Assembly: GCA_043738095.1 (NCBI GenBank)
Contig: JAYSZI010000002.1
Coordinates: forward strand, 1 to 36,715
Source: Lysobacter_K sp043738095
GTDB lineage: Bacteria > Pseudomonadota > Gammaproteobacteria > Xanthomonadales > Xanthomonadaceae
DNA: 36,715 nt
Reading direction: 5' to 3'
Shown: positions 1-9,655 of the stretch, piece by piece
Position numbering within the stretch: position 1 is the stretch's first letter
Layout of the letters: each line of letters starts with the position of its first letter
The notes under the pieces: model-generated
Told to the model about the DNA's origin: nothing
Database searches by the model: none
The model's input: the letters and a program-made list of their open reading frames with translations, nothing else
Position numbers and translations under genes: made by a program

Positions 1-68
1 GGCGCGGCAAGCCACAAGGCCAGCAACGGGGCAGCGGCACGCCCGCCAAGAAGAACTGCGCGCGACAC

Positions 69-1082
69 TTAGGCCACCACCCGAACCATCTCCAGGCACT
101 TGTTCGAGTAGCCCCACTCGTTGTCGTACCAGGACACCAGCTTCACGAAGGTGCCGTCCAGCGCGATGCTCGCATCGGCATCGAAGATCGAGGTCCGCGT
201 GTCGCCGCGGAAGTCGGTCGCAACCACCTTGTCCTCGGTGTAGCCAAGGATGCCCTTGAGCCCGCCTTGCGTCACATCCCTTTCGCTCTGCCCTTTCATT
301 TCGGCGCAGATTTCCTTGAGCGTCGCTTCCTTGTTCAGCTCGCAAGTCAGGTCCACCACCGAGACGTCCGAGGTCGGGACGCGGAAGCTCATGCCGGTCA
401 GCTTCTTGTTCAGCTCGGGAATCACCACCCCGACGGCCTTGGCCGCGCCGGTGGACGACGGGATGATGTTTTCCAGGATGCCGCGGCCGCCGCGCCAGTC
501 CTTGTTGCTCGGGCCGTCGACGGTCTTCTGGGTGGCGGTGGCGGCATGCACTGTGGTCATCAGGCCGCGCTTGATGCCCCATTTGTCGTTCATCACCTTG
601 GCCAGCGGCGCCAGGCAGTTGGTGGTGCAAGAGGCGTTGGAGATGATCGCCTCGCCGTTGTACTTCTGGTGGTTCACGCCGAAGACGAACATCGGCGTGT
701 CGTCCTTCGACGGCGCCGACAGGATCACTTTTTTCGCGCCCGCATCGAGGTGCTTCTGCGCGGTGACCTTATCGAGGAACAGGCCGGTGGATTCGATCAC
801 CACTTCAGCGCCGACCTCGTCCCACTTCAGGTTGGCCGGGTCCCGTTCTTGGGTCAGGCGGATCTTCTTGCCGTTGACGATGATGTGGTTGCCATCGACC
901 TTGACGTCGCCGTCGAAGCGCCCGTGCACCGAGTCGTACTGCAGCATGTAGGCAAGGTAGTCCGGCTCGAGCAGATCGTTGATCGCCACGATCTCGATGT
1001 CGTTGCCGAAGTTCTGCACGGCCGAGCGCAGGACGTTGCGTCCGATGCGGCCGAAACCGTTGATACCAACCTTGATCGCCAT
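69..1082 (-). CDS. gap: Glyceraldehyde-3-phosphate dehydrogenase, type I
   Basis: This gene encodes the glycolytic enzyme that oxidises and phosphorylates glyceraldehyde-3-phosphate to 1,3-bisphosphoglycerate with NAD+, in the cytosol. The 337-residue product has the usual family length. Visible hallmarks are the N-terminal Rossmann motif INGFGRIGRN (residues 7-16), the active-site stretch SNASCTTNCL with catalytic Cys152, and His179 in TTVHAATATQ. The frame stays open upstream, but I chose the ATG at 1082 because MAIKVGINGFGRIGRN is the normal N-terminus and an AGGAG sits 8 bases before it. The 75-bp gap to the divergent nuclease gene must hold its promoter. The identity is secure; only the choice among gap paralogues is inferred. 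Confidence 0.97.
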   Translation of the reverse strand: MAIKVGINGFGRIGRNVLRSAVQNFGNDIEIVAINDLLEPDYLAYMLQYDSVHGRFDGDVKVDGNHIIVNGKKIRLTQERDPANLKWDEVGAEVVIESTGLFLDKVTAQKHLDAGAKKVILSAPSKDDTPMFVFGVNHQKYNGEAIISNASCTTNCLAPLAKVMNDKWGIKRGLMTTVHAATATQKTVDGPSNKDWRGGRGILENIIPSSTGAAKAVGVVIPELNKKLTGMSFRVPTSDVSVVDLTCELNKEATLKEICAEMKGQSERDVTQGGLKGILGYTEDKVVATDFRGDTRTSIFDADASIALDGTFVKLVSWYDNEWGYSNKCLEMVRVVA

Positions 1083-1122
1083 TGCGGGGGCTCCTGACAA
1101 GCGGAAGAGGTGAAAGCCCGCT

Positions 1123-1128
1123 ATTTTA
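1123..1128 (-). promoter_or_regulatory. gap: Possible -10 element for gap
   Basis: On the minus strand this reads TAAAAT, about 40 bases before the gap start codon and inside the short divergent spacer. I see no convincing -35 hexamer at 16-18 bases, so this is only a weak promoter candidate. Confidence 0.3.
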
Positions 1129-1157
1129 GCCGCTTCCCCGCCCAAACACCTCGAACC

Positions 1158-2021
1158 ATGCGCCGCCTACTCCTGACCGCCGTTCTGCTGCCAATCGCCC
1201 TGCTACTGCCTGCCCCGTCCGCCCTGGCCTGGAGCGCGCTCGGCCACCGCCTGGTCGGCGAGCTGGCCCAGCGCCACCTGGAGCCCGCCGCGAGCGCTGA
1301 AGTCACAACCCTGCTCGCGGGCGAAGCCGACCCGACCCTGGCCGGAGTCGCGCCCTGGGCCGACCGCCTGCGCGACACCGACCCGCCTCGGTTCAAGGCC
1401 ACCACGCGCTGGCACTACGTCGGCATGCTGCCGGGCACCTGCCGCTTCGATCCGTTGCGCGACTGCGTCAATGGCGAATGCGTGATCGGTGCGATTGAGG
1501 CGCAGCGCCGGATCCTCGCCGACCGCCAGCAGCCCACCGCGGCGCGCCGCGATGCGCTTAAGTTCCTCGTCCATTTTGTCGGCGACATCCACCAGCCGAT
1601 GCACGCGAACGGCCGCCCCGACAAAGGCGGCAACGACTTCCAGATCAGCCTGCGCACCGACCTGCAGCCCGAAGCCTATGCGCGCGCCCACTACGTCAAC
1701 GGCGTGATGGGCACGAACCTGCATTCGGTCTGGGACTACTACGTACTCGGTACAGCCGGCCGGGGGGCGCGCCCCCCGGAACTGCGTGCGTACGCCGACC
1801 GCCTCGACGCGCTGCCGTGGCCGCCGATGACGGCGCCGCCGAGCGCCCCGCAGAGCTGGGCAGGCGAATCCTGCCGTTTGGTCGAGGCACGCGGCCTGTA
1901 TCCGCAAAGCCACAAGATGGACCGCACCTATCTCGACGCGATGCGTCCGCTTGCCGAGCAGCGCGTACGCCAGGCCGCGTACCGCCTGGCCCTAATGCTC
2001 AACGACGCGCTGGCGCCGTAA
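1158..2021 (+). CDS. Secreted S1/P1-type nuclease
   Basis: This gene encodes a zinc-dependent single-strand nuclease/phosphatase of the S1/P1 family, predicted to be exported. The start at 1158 gives a clean signal peptide, MRRLLLTAVLLPIALLLPAPSALA, followed by Trp. In P1 nuclease the mature N-terminal Trp is itself a zinc ligand, so cleavage there fits the family well. Other motifs are WADRLRD, WHYV, HFVGDIHQPMH with DKGGNDF, and NLHSVWDYY, which carry the remaining His/Asp zinc ligands. The product is 287 residues, close to the family size. The next gene begins 29 bp downstream, so the two may be co-transcribed. The substrate (RNA, ssDNA or nucleotides) cannot be told from sequence. Confidence 0.92.
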   Translation: MRRLLLTAVLLPIALLLPAPSALAWSALGHRLVGELAQRHLEPAASAEVTTLLAGEADPTLAGVAPWADRLRDTDPPRFKATTRWHYVGMLPGTCRFDPLRDCVNGECVIGAIEAQRRILADRQQPTAARRDALKFLVHFVGDIHQPMHANGRPDKGGNDFQISLRTDLQPEAYARAHYVNGVMGTNLHSVWDYYVLGTAGRGARPPELRAYADRLDALPWPPMTAPPSAPQSWAGESCRLVEARGLYPQSHKMDRTYLDAMRPLAEQRVRQAAYRLALMLNDALAP

Positions 2022-2050
2022 CCCCGCAACGCCAGAGAGGAGGTTGTCAC

Positions 2051-2926
2051 ATGGCCTTGCATGTCCAACCGTTCCACCACGCCGACACCGGCACGTGGAG
2101 CTACCTCGTCAGCGATAGCAGCAGCGATCAGGCCGCGATCATCGACCCGGTCCTCGACTTCGACGCTAAGTCCGGCCGCACCGGGCACACGTCAGCGCAG
2201 GCGCTGCTCGAGACCGTGCGCGAGCACAGCCTCGACGTCGCCTGGCTGCTGGAAACCCACGCCCATGCCGACCACCTGTCTGCAGCGCAGTGGCTCAAGG
2301 CACAACTGCCGGGGGCGCAGGTTGCGATCGGCGACGGCATCCGCCAGGTGCAGCGCACGTTCGTACCGCTGCTGGGACTGGAAAGCGAAGTCGCCTGCGA
2401 CGGCAGCCAGTTCGACCATCTGTTCCACCACGGCGAAACGTTCCGCGTGGGCACGTTCAACGCGCGCGTGATCGCAGTGCCGGGGCACACGTCCGACGGC
2501 ATCGCTTACCTGATTGGCGATGCACTGTTCACTGGCGACTCGCTGTTCATGCCCGACGCGGGCACCGGGCGTTGCGATTTTCCCGGGGGCAACGCCTCGA
2601 TCCTGTACCGCTCGATCCAGCAGCTGTACGCGCTGCCCGACGCCACCCGGGTCTTCGTTTGCCACGACTACGGAATCAAGGACTCACCAGCAAACCGCGA
2701 GCCGCGTTGCCAGACCACGATCGGCGAACAGAAGCGCAGCAACATCCACCTGCGCGCCGATACGGCGTGGCCGGCGTTCGTGGCCATGCGTGAAGCGCGC
2801 GACGCCACGCTGGCCATGCCCACGCTGATCCTGCCCGCGATGCAGGTCAACCTGCGTGCCGGCGCATTGCCGGCGCCGGCTGCCAACGGCGTGCGCTATC
2901 TGAAGATTCCGCTCGACCGGTTGTAG
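2051..2926 (+). CDS. Metallo-beta-lactamase-fold hydrolase, persulfide dioxygenase / Blh type
   Basis: This is an MBL-fold protein of 291 residues. Metal-binding motifs are THAHADH (His70, His72, Asp74, His75), VPGHTSDG (His146), FTGDSLF (Asp163) and VCHDYG (His205). The block AGTGRCDFPGG is typical of the ETHE1/Blh persulfide dioxygenase and glyoxalase II-like branch. Such enzymes oxidise glutathione persulfide to sulfite. The ATG at 2051 follows a strong GAGGAGG at about 7 bases. There is no fused rhodanese or DUF442 domain. The YeeE/YedE and TauE/SafE genes just downstream match the company kept by Blh in BigR-type sulfide detoxification operons. The fold is certain; the persulfide substrate is inferred from context and motifs. 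Confidence 0.88.
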   Translation: MALHVQPFHHADTGTWSYLVSDSSSDQAAIIDPVLDFDAKSGRTGHTSAQALLETVREHSLDVAWLLETHAHADHLSAAQWLKAQLPGAQVAIGDGIRQVQRTFVPLLGLESEVACDGSQFDHLFHHGETFRVGTFNARVIAVPGHTSDGIAYLIGDALFTGDSLFMPDAGTGRCDFPGGNASILYRSIQQLYALPDATRVFVCHDYGIKDSPANREPRCQTTIGEQKRSNIHLRADTAWPAFVAMREARDATLAMPTLILPAMQVNLRAGALPAPAANGVRYLKIPLDRL

Positions 2927-3101
2927 GGCGCGAAACACGGAGAGCTGCGCTCGCGTTCCCGTTGCAACAGCGCGTACGTAGCGCAAAGCGGTTCGCGCCT
3001 CCCAAGCTGGATGGCCTTGGTCGCCCCGCTGCCGACGCTGCCGCGAACGCCAAAGCGGAGCTACGCTTGCTGCTTCCCAAACCGCGCCTTCTATAGCCGC
3101 C

Positions 3102-3527
3102 ATGCATACCGCCTTCACTCCCGTTTCCGCCCTGCTCGGCGGCGCGCTGATCGGCCTCGCTGCGACCGTGCTGTACGCCACGCTCGGCCGCATCGCCGGT
3201 ATCAGCGGCATCCTCACCAGCGCCATCGAGCAACGCGCCGAGCGCGGCTGGCGCATCGCGTTCCTGCTCGGCCTGGTTGCCACAGCCGGCGTGTGGTTCG
3301 CGCTCAGCGGCGCAGCGCCACGCGAGGGCTTCCCGCTGCCGTGGCTGCTCGCCGCTGGTGTATTGGTCGGATTCGGCACGCGGTTGGGTAACGGCTGCAC
3401 CAGCGGCCACGGCATCTGCGGTCTGGCGCGGCTGTCGAGGCGCTCGCTGATCGCGGTGCTGGTGTTCATGGGCAGCGGCTTCATCACCGTGTACGGCGTG
3501 CGCCACCTGCTGGGGGGACTGACATGA
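3102..3527 (+). CDS. YeeE/YedE family membrane protein (sulfur transport half-protein 1)
   Basis: This 141-residue integral membrane protein has about four hydrophobic segments. Its conserved core GNGCTSGHGICGLARLSRRS carries Cys99 and Cys106, the cysteine motif of the YeeE/YedE (DUF395) family. The family includes thiosulfate transporters such as TsuA, in which such cysteines handle the sulfur species. Full-length homologues carry two such halves; here they are separate genes. Its stop overlaps the next start as ATGA, so the two halves are translationally coupled and probably assemble together. It lies 175 bp after the MBL gene. Confidence 0.9.
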   Translation: MHTAFTPVSALLGGALIGLAATVLYATLGRIAGISGILTSAIEQRAERGWRIAFLLGLVATAGVWFALSGAAPREGFPLPWLLAAGVLVGFGTRLGNGCTSGHGICGLARLSRRSLIAVLVFMGSGFITVYGVRHLLGGLT

Positions 3528-3940
3528 AACGTCTAATACCGGCGTTGCTCGCGGGCGCGCTGTTCGGCCTCGGCCTCGCGGTTTCGGGAATGACCGATCC
3601 CGACAAAGTGCTCAATTTCCTCGACCTCGCTGGCCGCTGGGATCCGTCGCTGGCGCTGGTGATGGCCGCCGCACTGGCAGTGTCACTACCGGGCTACGCC
3701 TGGTTGCGACGGCGCGGCCGCACGTTTGGCGATGGCGCGCTACCGCCAACGCCGGGCACGCGCATCGACGCCCGTCTGCTCGCGGGCAGCGCGCTGTTCG
3801 GCATCGGCTGGGGCATCGCCGGCCTGTGCCCGGGCCCGGCGCTGGCCAACCTCGCCCACGGCAGCGGCGACGCTGTGGTGTTCGTGCTCGCGCTGGTGGC
3901 AGGCTCACAGCTCGCGCGCCTGCTGGCGCTTCGCGCTTGA
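3524..3940 (+). CDS. YeeE/YedE (DUF6691-like) membrane protein (sulfur transport half-protein 2)
   Basis: This 138-residue membrane protein is the partner of the preceding gene, starting inside its stop codon. It shows the second-half signature: SGMTDPDKVLNFLDL near the N-terminus, then GIGWGIAGLCPGPAL with Cys102. Together with the first half it supplies the cysteines expected along a thiosulfate or related sulfur transport path. About four hydrophobic helices are visible. The family assignment is strong. The actual substrate (thiosulfate, sulfite or a persulfide product) is inferred only from the neighbours. Confidence 0.88.
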   Translation: MKRLIPALLAGALFGLGLAVSGMTDPDKVLNFLDLAGRWDPSLALVMAAALAVSLPGYAWLRRRGRTFGDGALPPTPGTRIDARLLAGSALFGIGWGIAGLCPGPALANLAHGSGDAVVFVLALVAGSQLARLLALRA

Positions 3941-4043
3941 GGCGCCAGGGCTGCCGCTACGGCGGCGTGCGCACGCTCTGCGCGCGGGTCGCACGCCCAT
4001 GTCCACACCCACGGGTGGCCGCCACGCGCGTGCCTCCACCGTC

Positions 4044-4799
4044 ATGACCGACACGGTCCTGCTGCTGGCACTGCTGTTCCTGGCCGTCGCCATCCTGTAC
4101 TCGTCGGTCGGCCATGCCGGCGCCAGTGGCTACATCGCGGCGATGGCGCTGCTCGGGTTCGCGCCCGAGCAGATGCGACCGACCGCGCTGGCATTGAACC
4201 TGTTGGTGGGCGGCATCGGCCTGTACCGCTTCTGGCGCGGCGGCCACGTGCGCTGGCGCAACGTGCTGCCGTTCGTGCTGGCGTCGGCGCCTGCCGCGTT
4301 CTTCGCCGCGCAGATCAAGCTGCCGAAGGAAAGCTATTCGCTGCTGCTCGGACTGGTGCTGCTGGTCGCGGCCGCTGGGGTGTTCCACGGAGCCGCCCGC
4401 GCGGAGAGCGCCGATGCCGACGCCGGCGCCGCGCACCGGCGCGTACCGTGGGGGCTTGGGATGCTGATCGGTGCGGCGATCGGTGTGCTGTCGGGGTTAA
4501 CGGGGACCGGCGGCGCGATCTTCCTCACCCCGCTGCTGCTGTTCGCGCACTGGATGCCGACGCGGCAGGCCAGCGGCACGTCGGTCGCTTTCGTCTGGAT
4601 CAATTCGATCACCGGCTTGGCCGGCCTGTTGCACGCCACCGGCACGCTGCCGCAGGCACTGCCGCTGTGGCTGGTCGCCGTCGCGGTCGGCGCGTTGATC
4701 GGCACCCAACTCGGCTTGAAATGGTTGCCGGTCAGGACGCTGCGCTATGCACTGGGGGTGGTGTTGCTGATCGCGGCGGGCAAGCTACTGTTTGCCTAA
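4044..4799 (+). CDS. TauE/SafE family permease
   Basis: This is a polytopic membrane protein of 251 residues with the TauE/SafE pattern: an N-terminal half with YSSVGHAGASGYIAAMAL and a C-terminal repeat with GLTGTGGAIFLTPLLL. Members export or import sulfur-containing or organic anions (sulfite, sulfoacetate, taurine-related compounds). It follows the YeeE/YedE pair after 103 bp on the same strand, and a TauE-like permease is a usual member of BigR-type operons, which makes sulfite export a reasonable guess. I chose the ATG at 4044 because the hydrophobic segment starts there; an in-frame ATG at 3999 would add 15 polar residues. The family is certain; the substrate is not. Confidence 0.9.
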   Translation: MTDTVLLLALLFLAVAILYSSVGHAGASGYIAAMALLGFAPEQMRPTALALNLLVGGIGLYRFWRGGHVRWRNVLPFVLASAPAAFFAAQIKLPKESYSLLLGLVLLVAAAGVFHGAARAESADADAGAAHRRVPWGLGMLIGAAIGVLSGLTGTGGAIFLTPLLLFAHWMPTRQASGTSVAFVWINSITGLAGLLHATGTLPQALPLWLVAVAVGALIGTQLGLKWLPVRTLRYALGVVLLIAAGKLLFA

Positions 4800-4857
4800 G
4801 GCGATCCAGGCCGGGTGCCGAAGTTCACCTGACGACCCACCGGCGCTAGGCTGTGGC

Positions 4858-6864
4858 ATGAACCAACGCGCCGCCCCAGCCACCTTCACGACCCTCGATG
4901 CCGCCGTCGACTTCCTGCTGGCGAAACTCGACGGCCCGCTGCACGTCGGCGCGCCGCTCGGCCTGGGCAAACCGCATCGGCTGTTGAACGCGTTGTACGC
5001 GCGCATCGAGCGCGATCCGGCGCGCGAGTTGCACCTGTACACCGCGCTGTCGCTGGACGTGCCCGACGCGGGCAAGGGTCTGCAAGGCCGCTTTCTCGGG
5101 CCGTTCGTGCAGCGCCACTTCGGTGACGACTTCCCGCGGCTGGACTACGTACAGGCAATGAAGCGCAATGCGTTGCCGGCACATATCGAGGTCGAGGAGT
5201 TCTATCTGCAATCGGGCGCGCTGCTGGATTCGCCGCCGGCGCAGCAGCGTTATGTGAGCCTCAACTACACCCATGTCGCACGCGCTCTCGCCGACCGCGG
5301 TGTCAACGCGATCGTGCAAAAAGTCGCGCGTGAGAAAGTCTCGCGCGAAGCCGGCGCGGCCGATAGCACGACCGCGCGGCTGTCGCTGTCGTGCAATACC
5401 GACCTGACGTTCGATGCGGTCGATGCGATCGTCGCGCGCGGGCTGCCGCGGCCGCTGCTGATTGCCGAGGTCGATCCCGAACTGCCGTGGCTCGGCGGCC
5501 AGGCCGCGGTGGACGCCAGCTACTTCGATGCGGTGGTGACGCCCGCGGGGCCGTACCCGAAGCTGTTCGGGCTGCCGCGGCAACCGGTCACCGATGCCGA
5601 CTATGCGATCGGTTTCTATGCCAGCGCGTTGGTGCGCGACGGCGGCACGCTGCAGATCGGCATCGGCGCGCTGGCCGACGCGCTGTGCCATGCGCTGGCG
5701 CTGCGTCACAGCGACAACGCCGCGTACCGGCGCGTGCTGGCGGCACTGGACCCGCAGCTGGAGTCGCATCCGGCGGTGCGCGCGAGTGGTGGGCTCGAGC
5801 CGTTCCGTGAGGGCCTGTACGGCTGCAGCGAGATGATCAACGAGGGCTTCAAGCGGCTGGTCGATGCCGGCGTGATCCGGCGCAAGGTGGTCGACGACCT
5901 AGCACTGATGCAGCGCGATGATGCCGGCACGGCGACGGCCCAGGATCATGCGGTGCTGCAACGCGATGGCGAGTTCCTGCACGGCGCGTTCTACCTGGGC
6001 TCGCCCGACTTCTACGACTGGCTGCGCAACCTGCCTACCGAACACGGCATCGGAATGCGGCGCGTCAGCGAGGTCAACGAGCTCTACGGCGGCAACGAAG
6101 CGCTGGAGCGACTGCAACGTCGCGACGCGCGTTTCTTCAACAGCGCGATGATGGCCACTGCACTAGGCGCGGCAGTGTCCGATGGACTCGAAGACGGCCG
6201 CGTGGTGTCGGGCGTTGGCGGCCAGTACAACTTCGTGGCGATGGCGCATGCACTGCCCGACGCGCGCTCGGTGCTGATGCTGCGCGCGTTTCGCGAGGCA
6301 AACGGCAAGGCGTCATCGAACCTCGTTTGGAATTACGGTCACACCACGATTCCGCGCCACCTGCGCGATGTCTACATCACCGAGTACGGCATCGCCGACG
6401 TGCGCGGGCTTGCTGACGAGGATTGCATCGTGGCGATGGCCGGGATCGCCGATGCGCGCTTTGCGGCGGCGCTGGTTGCTACCGCGCGCAAGGCCGGCAA
6501 GGTGCCGGTGGATACGGCAGCTTCCGGCCCGAATACGGCTCCGTTGCGCGATGGATCGCACAACACGCCGGAACACCTGCGCACGGTGTTGGCACCGCTG
6601 CGCCGCGACAGCACCCTGCCCGACTATCCGCTGGGCAGCGACTTCATAGAGGTCGAGCAGCGGCTGGTAAGGGCGCTGGCGTGGCTGAAAGCGAACACCG
6701 CCAGCCGCACCGCCAAGTTGCGCACGGTCGTGCGTGCGGTGACAGGTGCAAAGTCGATGGATACCGACGCGATGGCGCGCATGCAATTGGCGTCGCCGCG
6801 TGGATTGTCGGAATGGCTCGAGGCGCGGGTGCTCGCGTTGGGCTTGCGTCAAACGGCCAATTGA
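4858..6864 (+). CDS. Acetyl-CoA hydrolase/transferase family protein
   Basis: This is a large CoA-transferase superfamily protein of 668 residues. Its C-terminal half carries the AcetylCoA_hyd_C signature: GVGGQYNFVAMAHAL, WNYGHTTIPRHLRDVYITEYGIADVRGL. The segment YGCSEMINEGF resembles the HSEM motif around the catalytic glutamate of 4-hydroxybutyrate and acetate CoA-transferases, which would make Glu325 the likely catalytic residue. It is longer than the usual 430-500 residue bacterial enzymes and looks like the long proteobacterial version. The ATG at 4858 avoids overlap with the TauE gene and starts just before the conserved region. It could act as an acyl-CoA hydrolase or as a CoA-transferase; sequence alone does not decide. 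Confidence 0.88.
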   Translation: MNQRAAPATFTTLDAAVDFLLAKLDGPLHVGAPLGLGKPHRLLNALYARIERDPARELHLYTALSLDVPDAGKGLQGRFLGPFVQRHFGDDFPRLDYVQAMKRNALPAHIEVEEFYLQSGALLDSPPAQQRYVSLNYTHVARALADRGVNAIVQKVAREKVSREAGAADSTTARLSLSCNTDLTFDAVDAIVARGLPRPLLIAEVDPELPWLGGQAAVDASYFDAVVTPAGPYPKLFGLPRQPVTDADYAIGFYASALVRDGGTLQIGIGALADALCHALALRHSDNAAYRRVLAALDPQLESHPAVRASGGLEPFREGLYGCSEMINEGFKRLVDAGVIRRKVVDDLALMQRDDAGTATAQDHAVLQRDGEFLHGAFYLGSPDFYDWLRNLPTEHGIGMRRVSEVNELYGGNEALERLQRRDARFFNSAMMATALGAAVSDGLEDGRVVSGVGGQYNFVAMAHALPDARSVLMLRAFREANGKASSNLVWNYGHTTIPRHLRDVYITEYGIADVRGLADEDCIVAMAGIADARFAAALVATARKAGKVPVDTAASGPNTAPLRDGSHNTPEHLRTVLAPLRRDSTLPDYPLGSDFIEVEQRLVRALAWLKANTASRTAKLRTVVRAVTGAKSMDTDAMARMQLASPRGLSEWLEARVLALGLRQTAN

Positions 6865-7060
6865 TCGGCTACCCGGAGGACGCCTAGGCAACTTCAATGT
6901 GGTCGGGTGCCTTCGACGCCACTAGGAGATACACGCGCCCCGCGCCAGCGCGCCGGAGAATGGCAACCGGTATGTGCTGAGCCCAGTGGGCCTTGCCCTC
7001 CCCGGGCGCCTGAGCACGCGAGGCGCCGCCAGCTGCCCACGAACCAGAGCGAGCCAACAT

Positions 7061-7087
7061 AAAAAACGGAGCCGCGAAGGCTCCGTT
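7061..7087 (-). terminator. Rho-independent terminator of tkt
   Basis: A 9-bp perfect stem (7065-7073 with 7079-7087) closes a 5-base loop. Read on the minus strand it runs into six T (7061-7066), 27 bp past the tkt stop. The plus strand also has a T-rich tail after the stem, so it may stop transcription from the convergent acetyl-CoA hydrolase gene too. Confidence 0.9.
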
Positions 7088-7113
7088 GTTTTTGCCGCGA
7101 CGTTGGCGATCGC

Positions 7114-9123
<2,010 letters not shown>

Positions 9124-9207
9124 GGCGTCGATGGGGTCATCTGGAAGCGGAGGGTCCGCGCGATCTCGGCAGAGGGTCACCGTGGTAACCAGCCGGGCGG
9201 GCGCGGC

Positions 9208-9236
9208 ATTGTCCCATCCGGGCGCCGCGCTGTCAG
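9208..9236 (-). promoter_or_regulatory. tkt: Sigma-70 promoter of tkt
   Basis: On the minus strand, CTGACA (9231-9236) is followed after 17 bases by GACAAT (9208-9213). This lies 85 bp before the tkt start. The imperfect dyad GGTCACC...GGTAACC at 9175-9190 falls in the transcribed leader and could be an operator, but that is speculative. Confidence 0.65.
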
Positions 9237-9271
9237 GGCGCGTGACGCACTTACTCGAAACCCGCCCGCCC

Positions 9272-9641
9272 CTACCAGGGACGGGGCACGGCCACCAGCG
9301 CTACCGAGTACACCTGACCGTTGGGCCGTTTGAGTTCCAGACGCAGGGTCTGACCGACGTCCCGGCGGGCCGCGTTCTTGAGGTCGGACGCTTTGCGGCC
9401 GGAAACCGCAACGCCCTCAAGTTTGACGATGCTGTCGCCGACGGCGATGCCGCCGCGCGCGGCGGGCGAGCCCGGCACCACGCTGTGGATCGAAATTGCC
9501 TTGACTGTCGGATTCAGAGAGAACCCCCCCGCCCTTGACGGCCAAGCCGTAGCCGAAGAATCCGCGCTCCCCCGCAGCCGCGACGGCCACGCACAGCAAC
9601 AGACTGAACCCGACCACTCGTGCAATTTTCCGCGCGTCCAT
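9272..9641 (-). pseudogene. Small secreted PDZ-domain protein, broken by a one-base frameshift
   Basis: Two overlapping frames together encode one coherent protein of about 122 residues. The first frame begins at 9641 (MDARKIARVVGFSLLLCVAVAAA, a signal peptide, with AGGAG 7 bases upstream) and runs GERGFFGYGLAVKGGG. The second continues FSLNPTVKAISIHSVVPGSPAARGGIAVGDSIVKLEG, a recognisable PDZ core with the PGSPAA..GI..GD pattern, and ends with KRPNGQVYSVALVAVP. The switch is needed at a run of seven C (9524-9530): removing one base restores a single frame. As written, the first frame stops at 9417. The gene starts 14 bp after the symporter stop and is probably co-transcribed with it. It may be a true pseudogene, a phase-variable tract or a sequencing error. 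Confidence 0.8.
9524..9530. repeat. C7 homopolymer at the PDZ frameshift
   Basis: This is a run of seven C (G on the coding strand). A six-base run would join the two halves of the PDZ gene into one reading frame. Confidence 0.9.
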
Positions 9642-9655
9642 CATTGCGCTCCTGA

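Noticed and set aside
1..68. Possible end of another gene at the left edge
   Set aside because: The 68 bases show no clear coding pattern or terminator, so nothing can be assigned.
9178..9180. A GTG start for tkt giving 19 extra residues
   Set aside because: The extension is unlike transketolase N-termini, and the ATG at 9123 gives the normal length.
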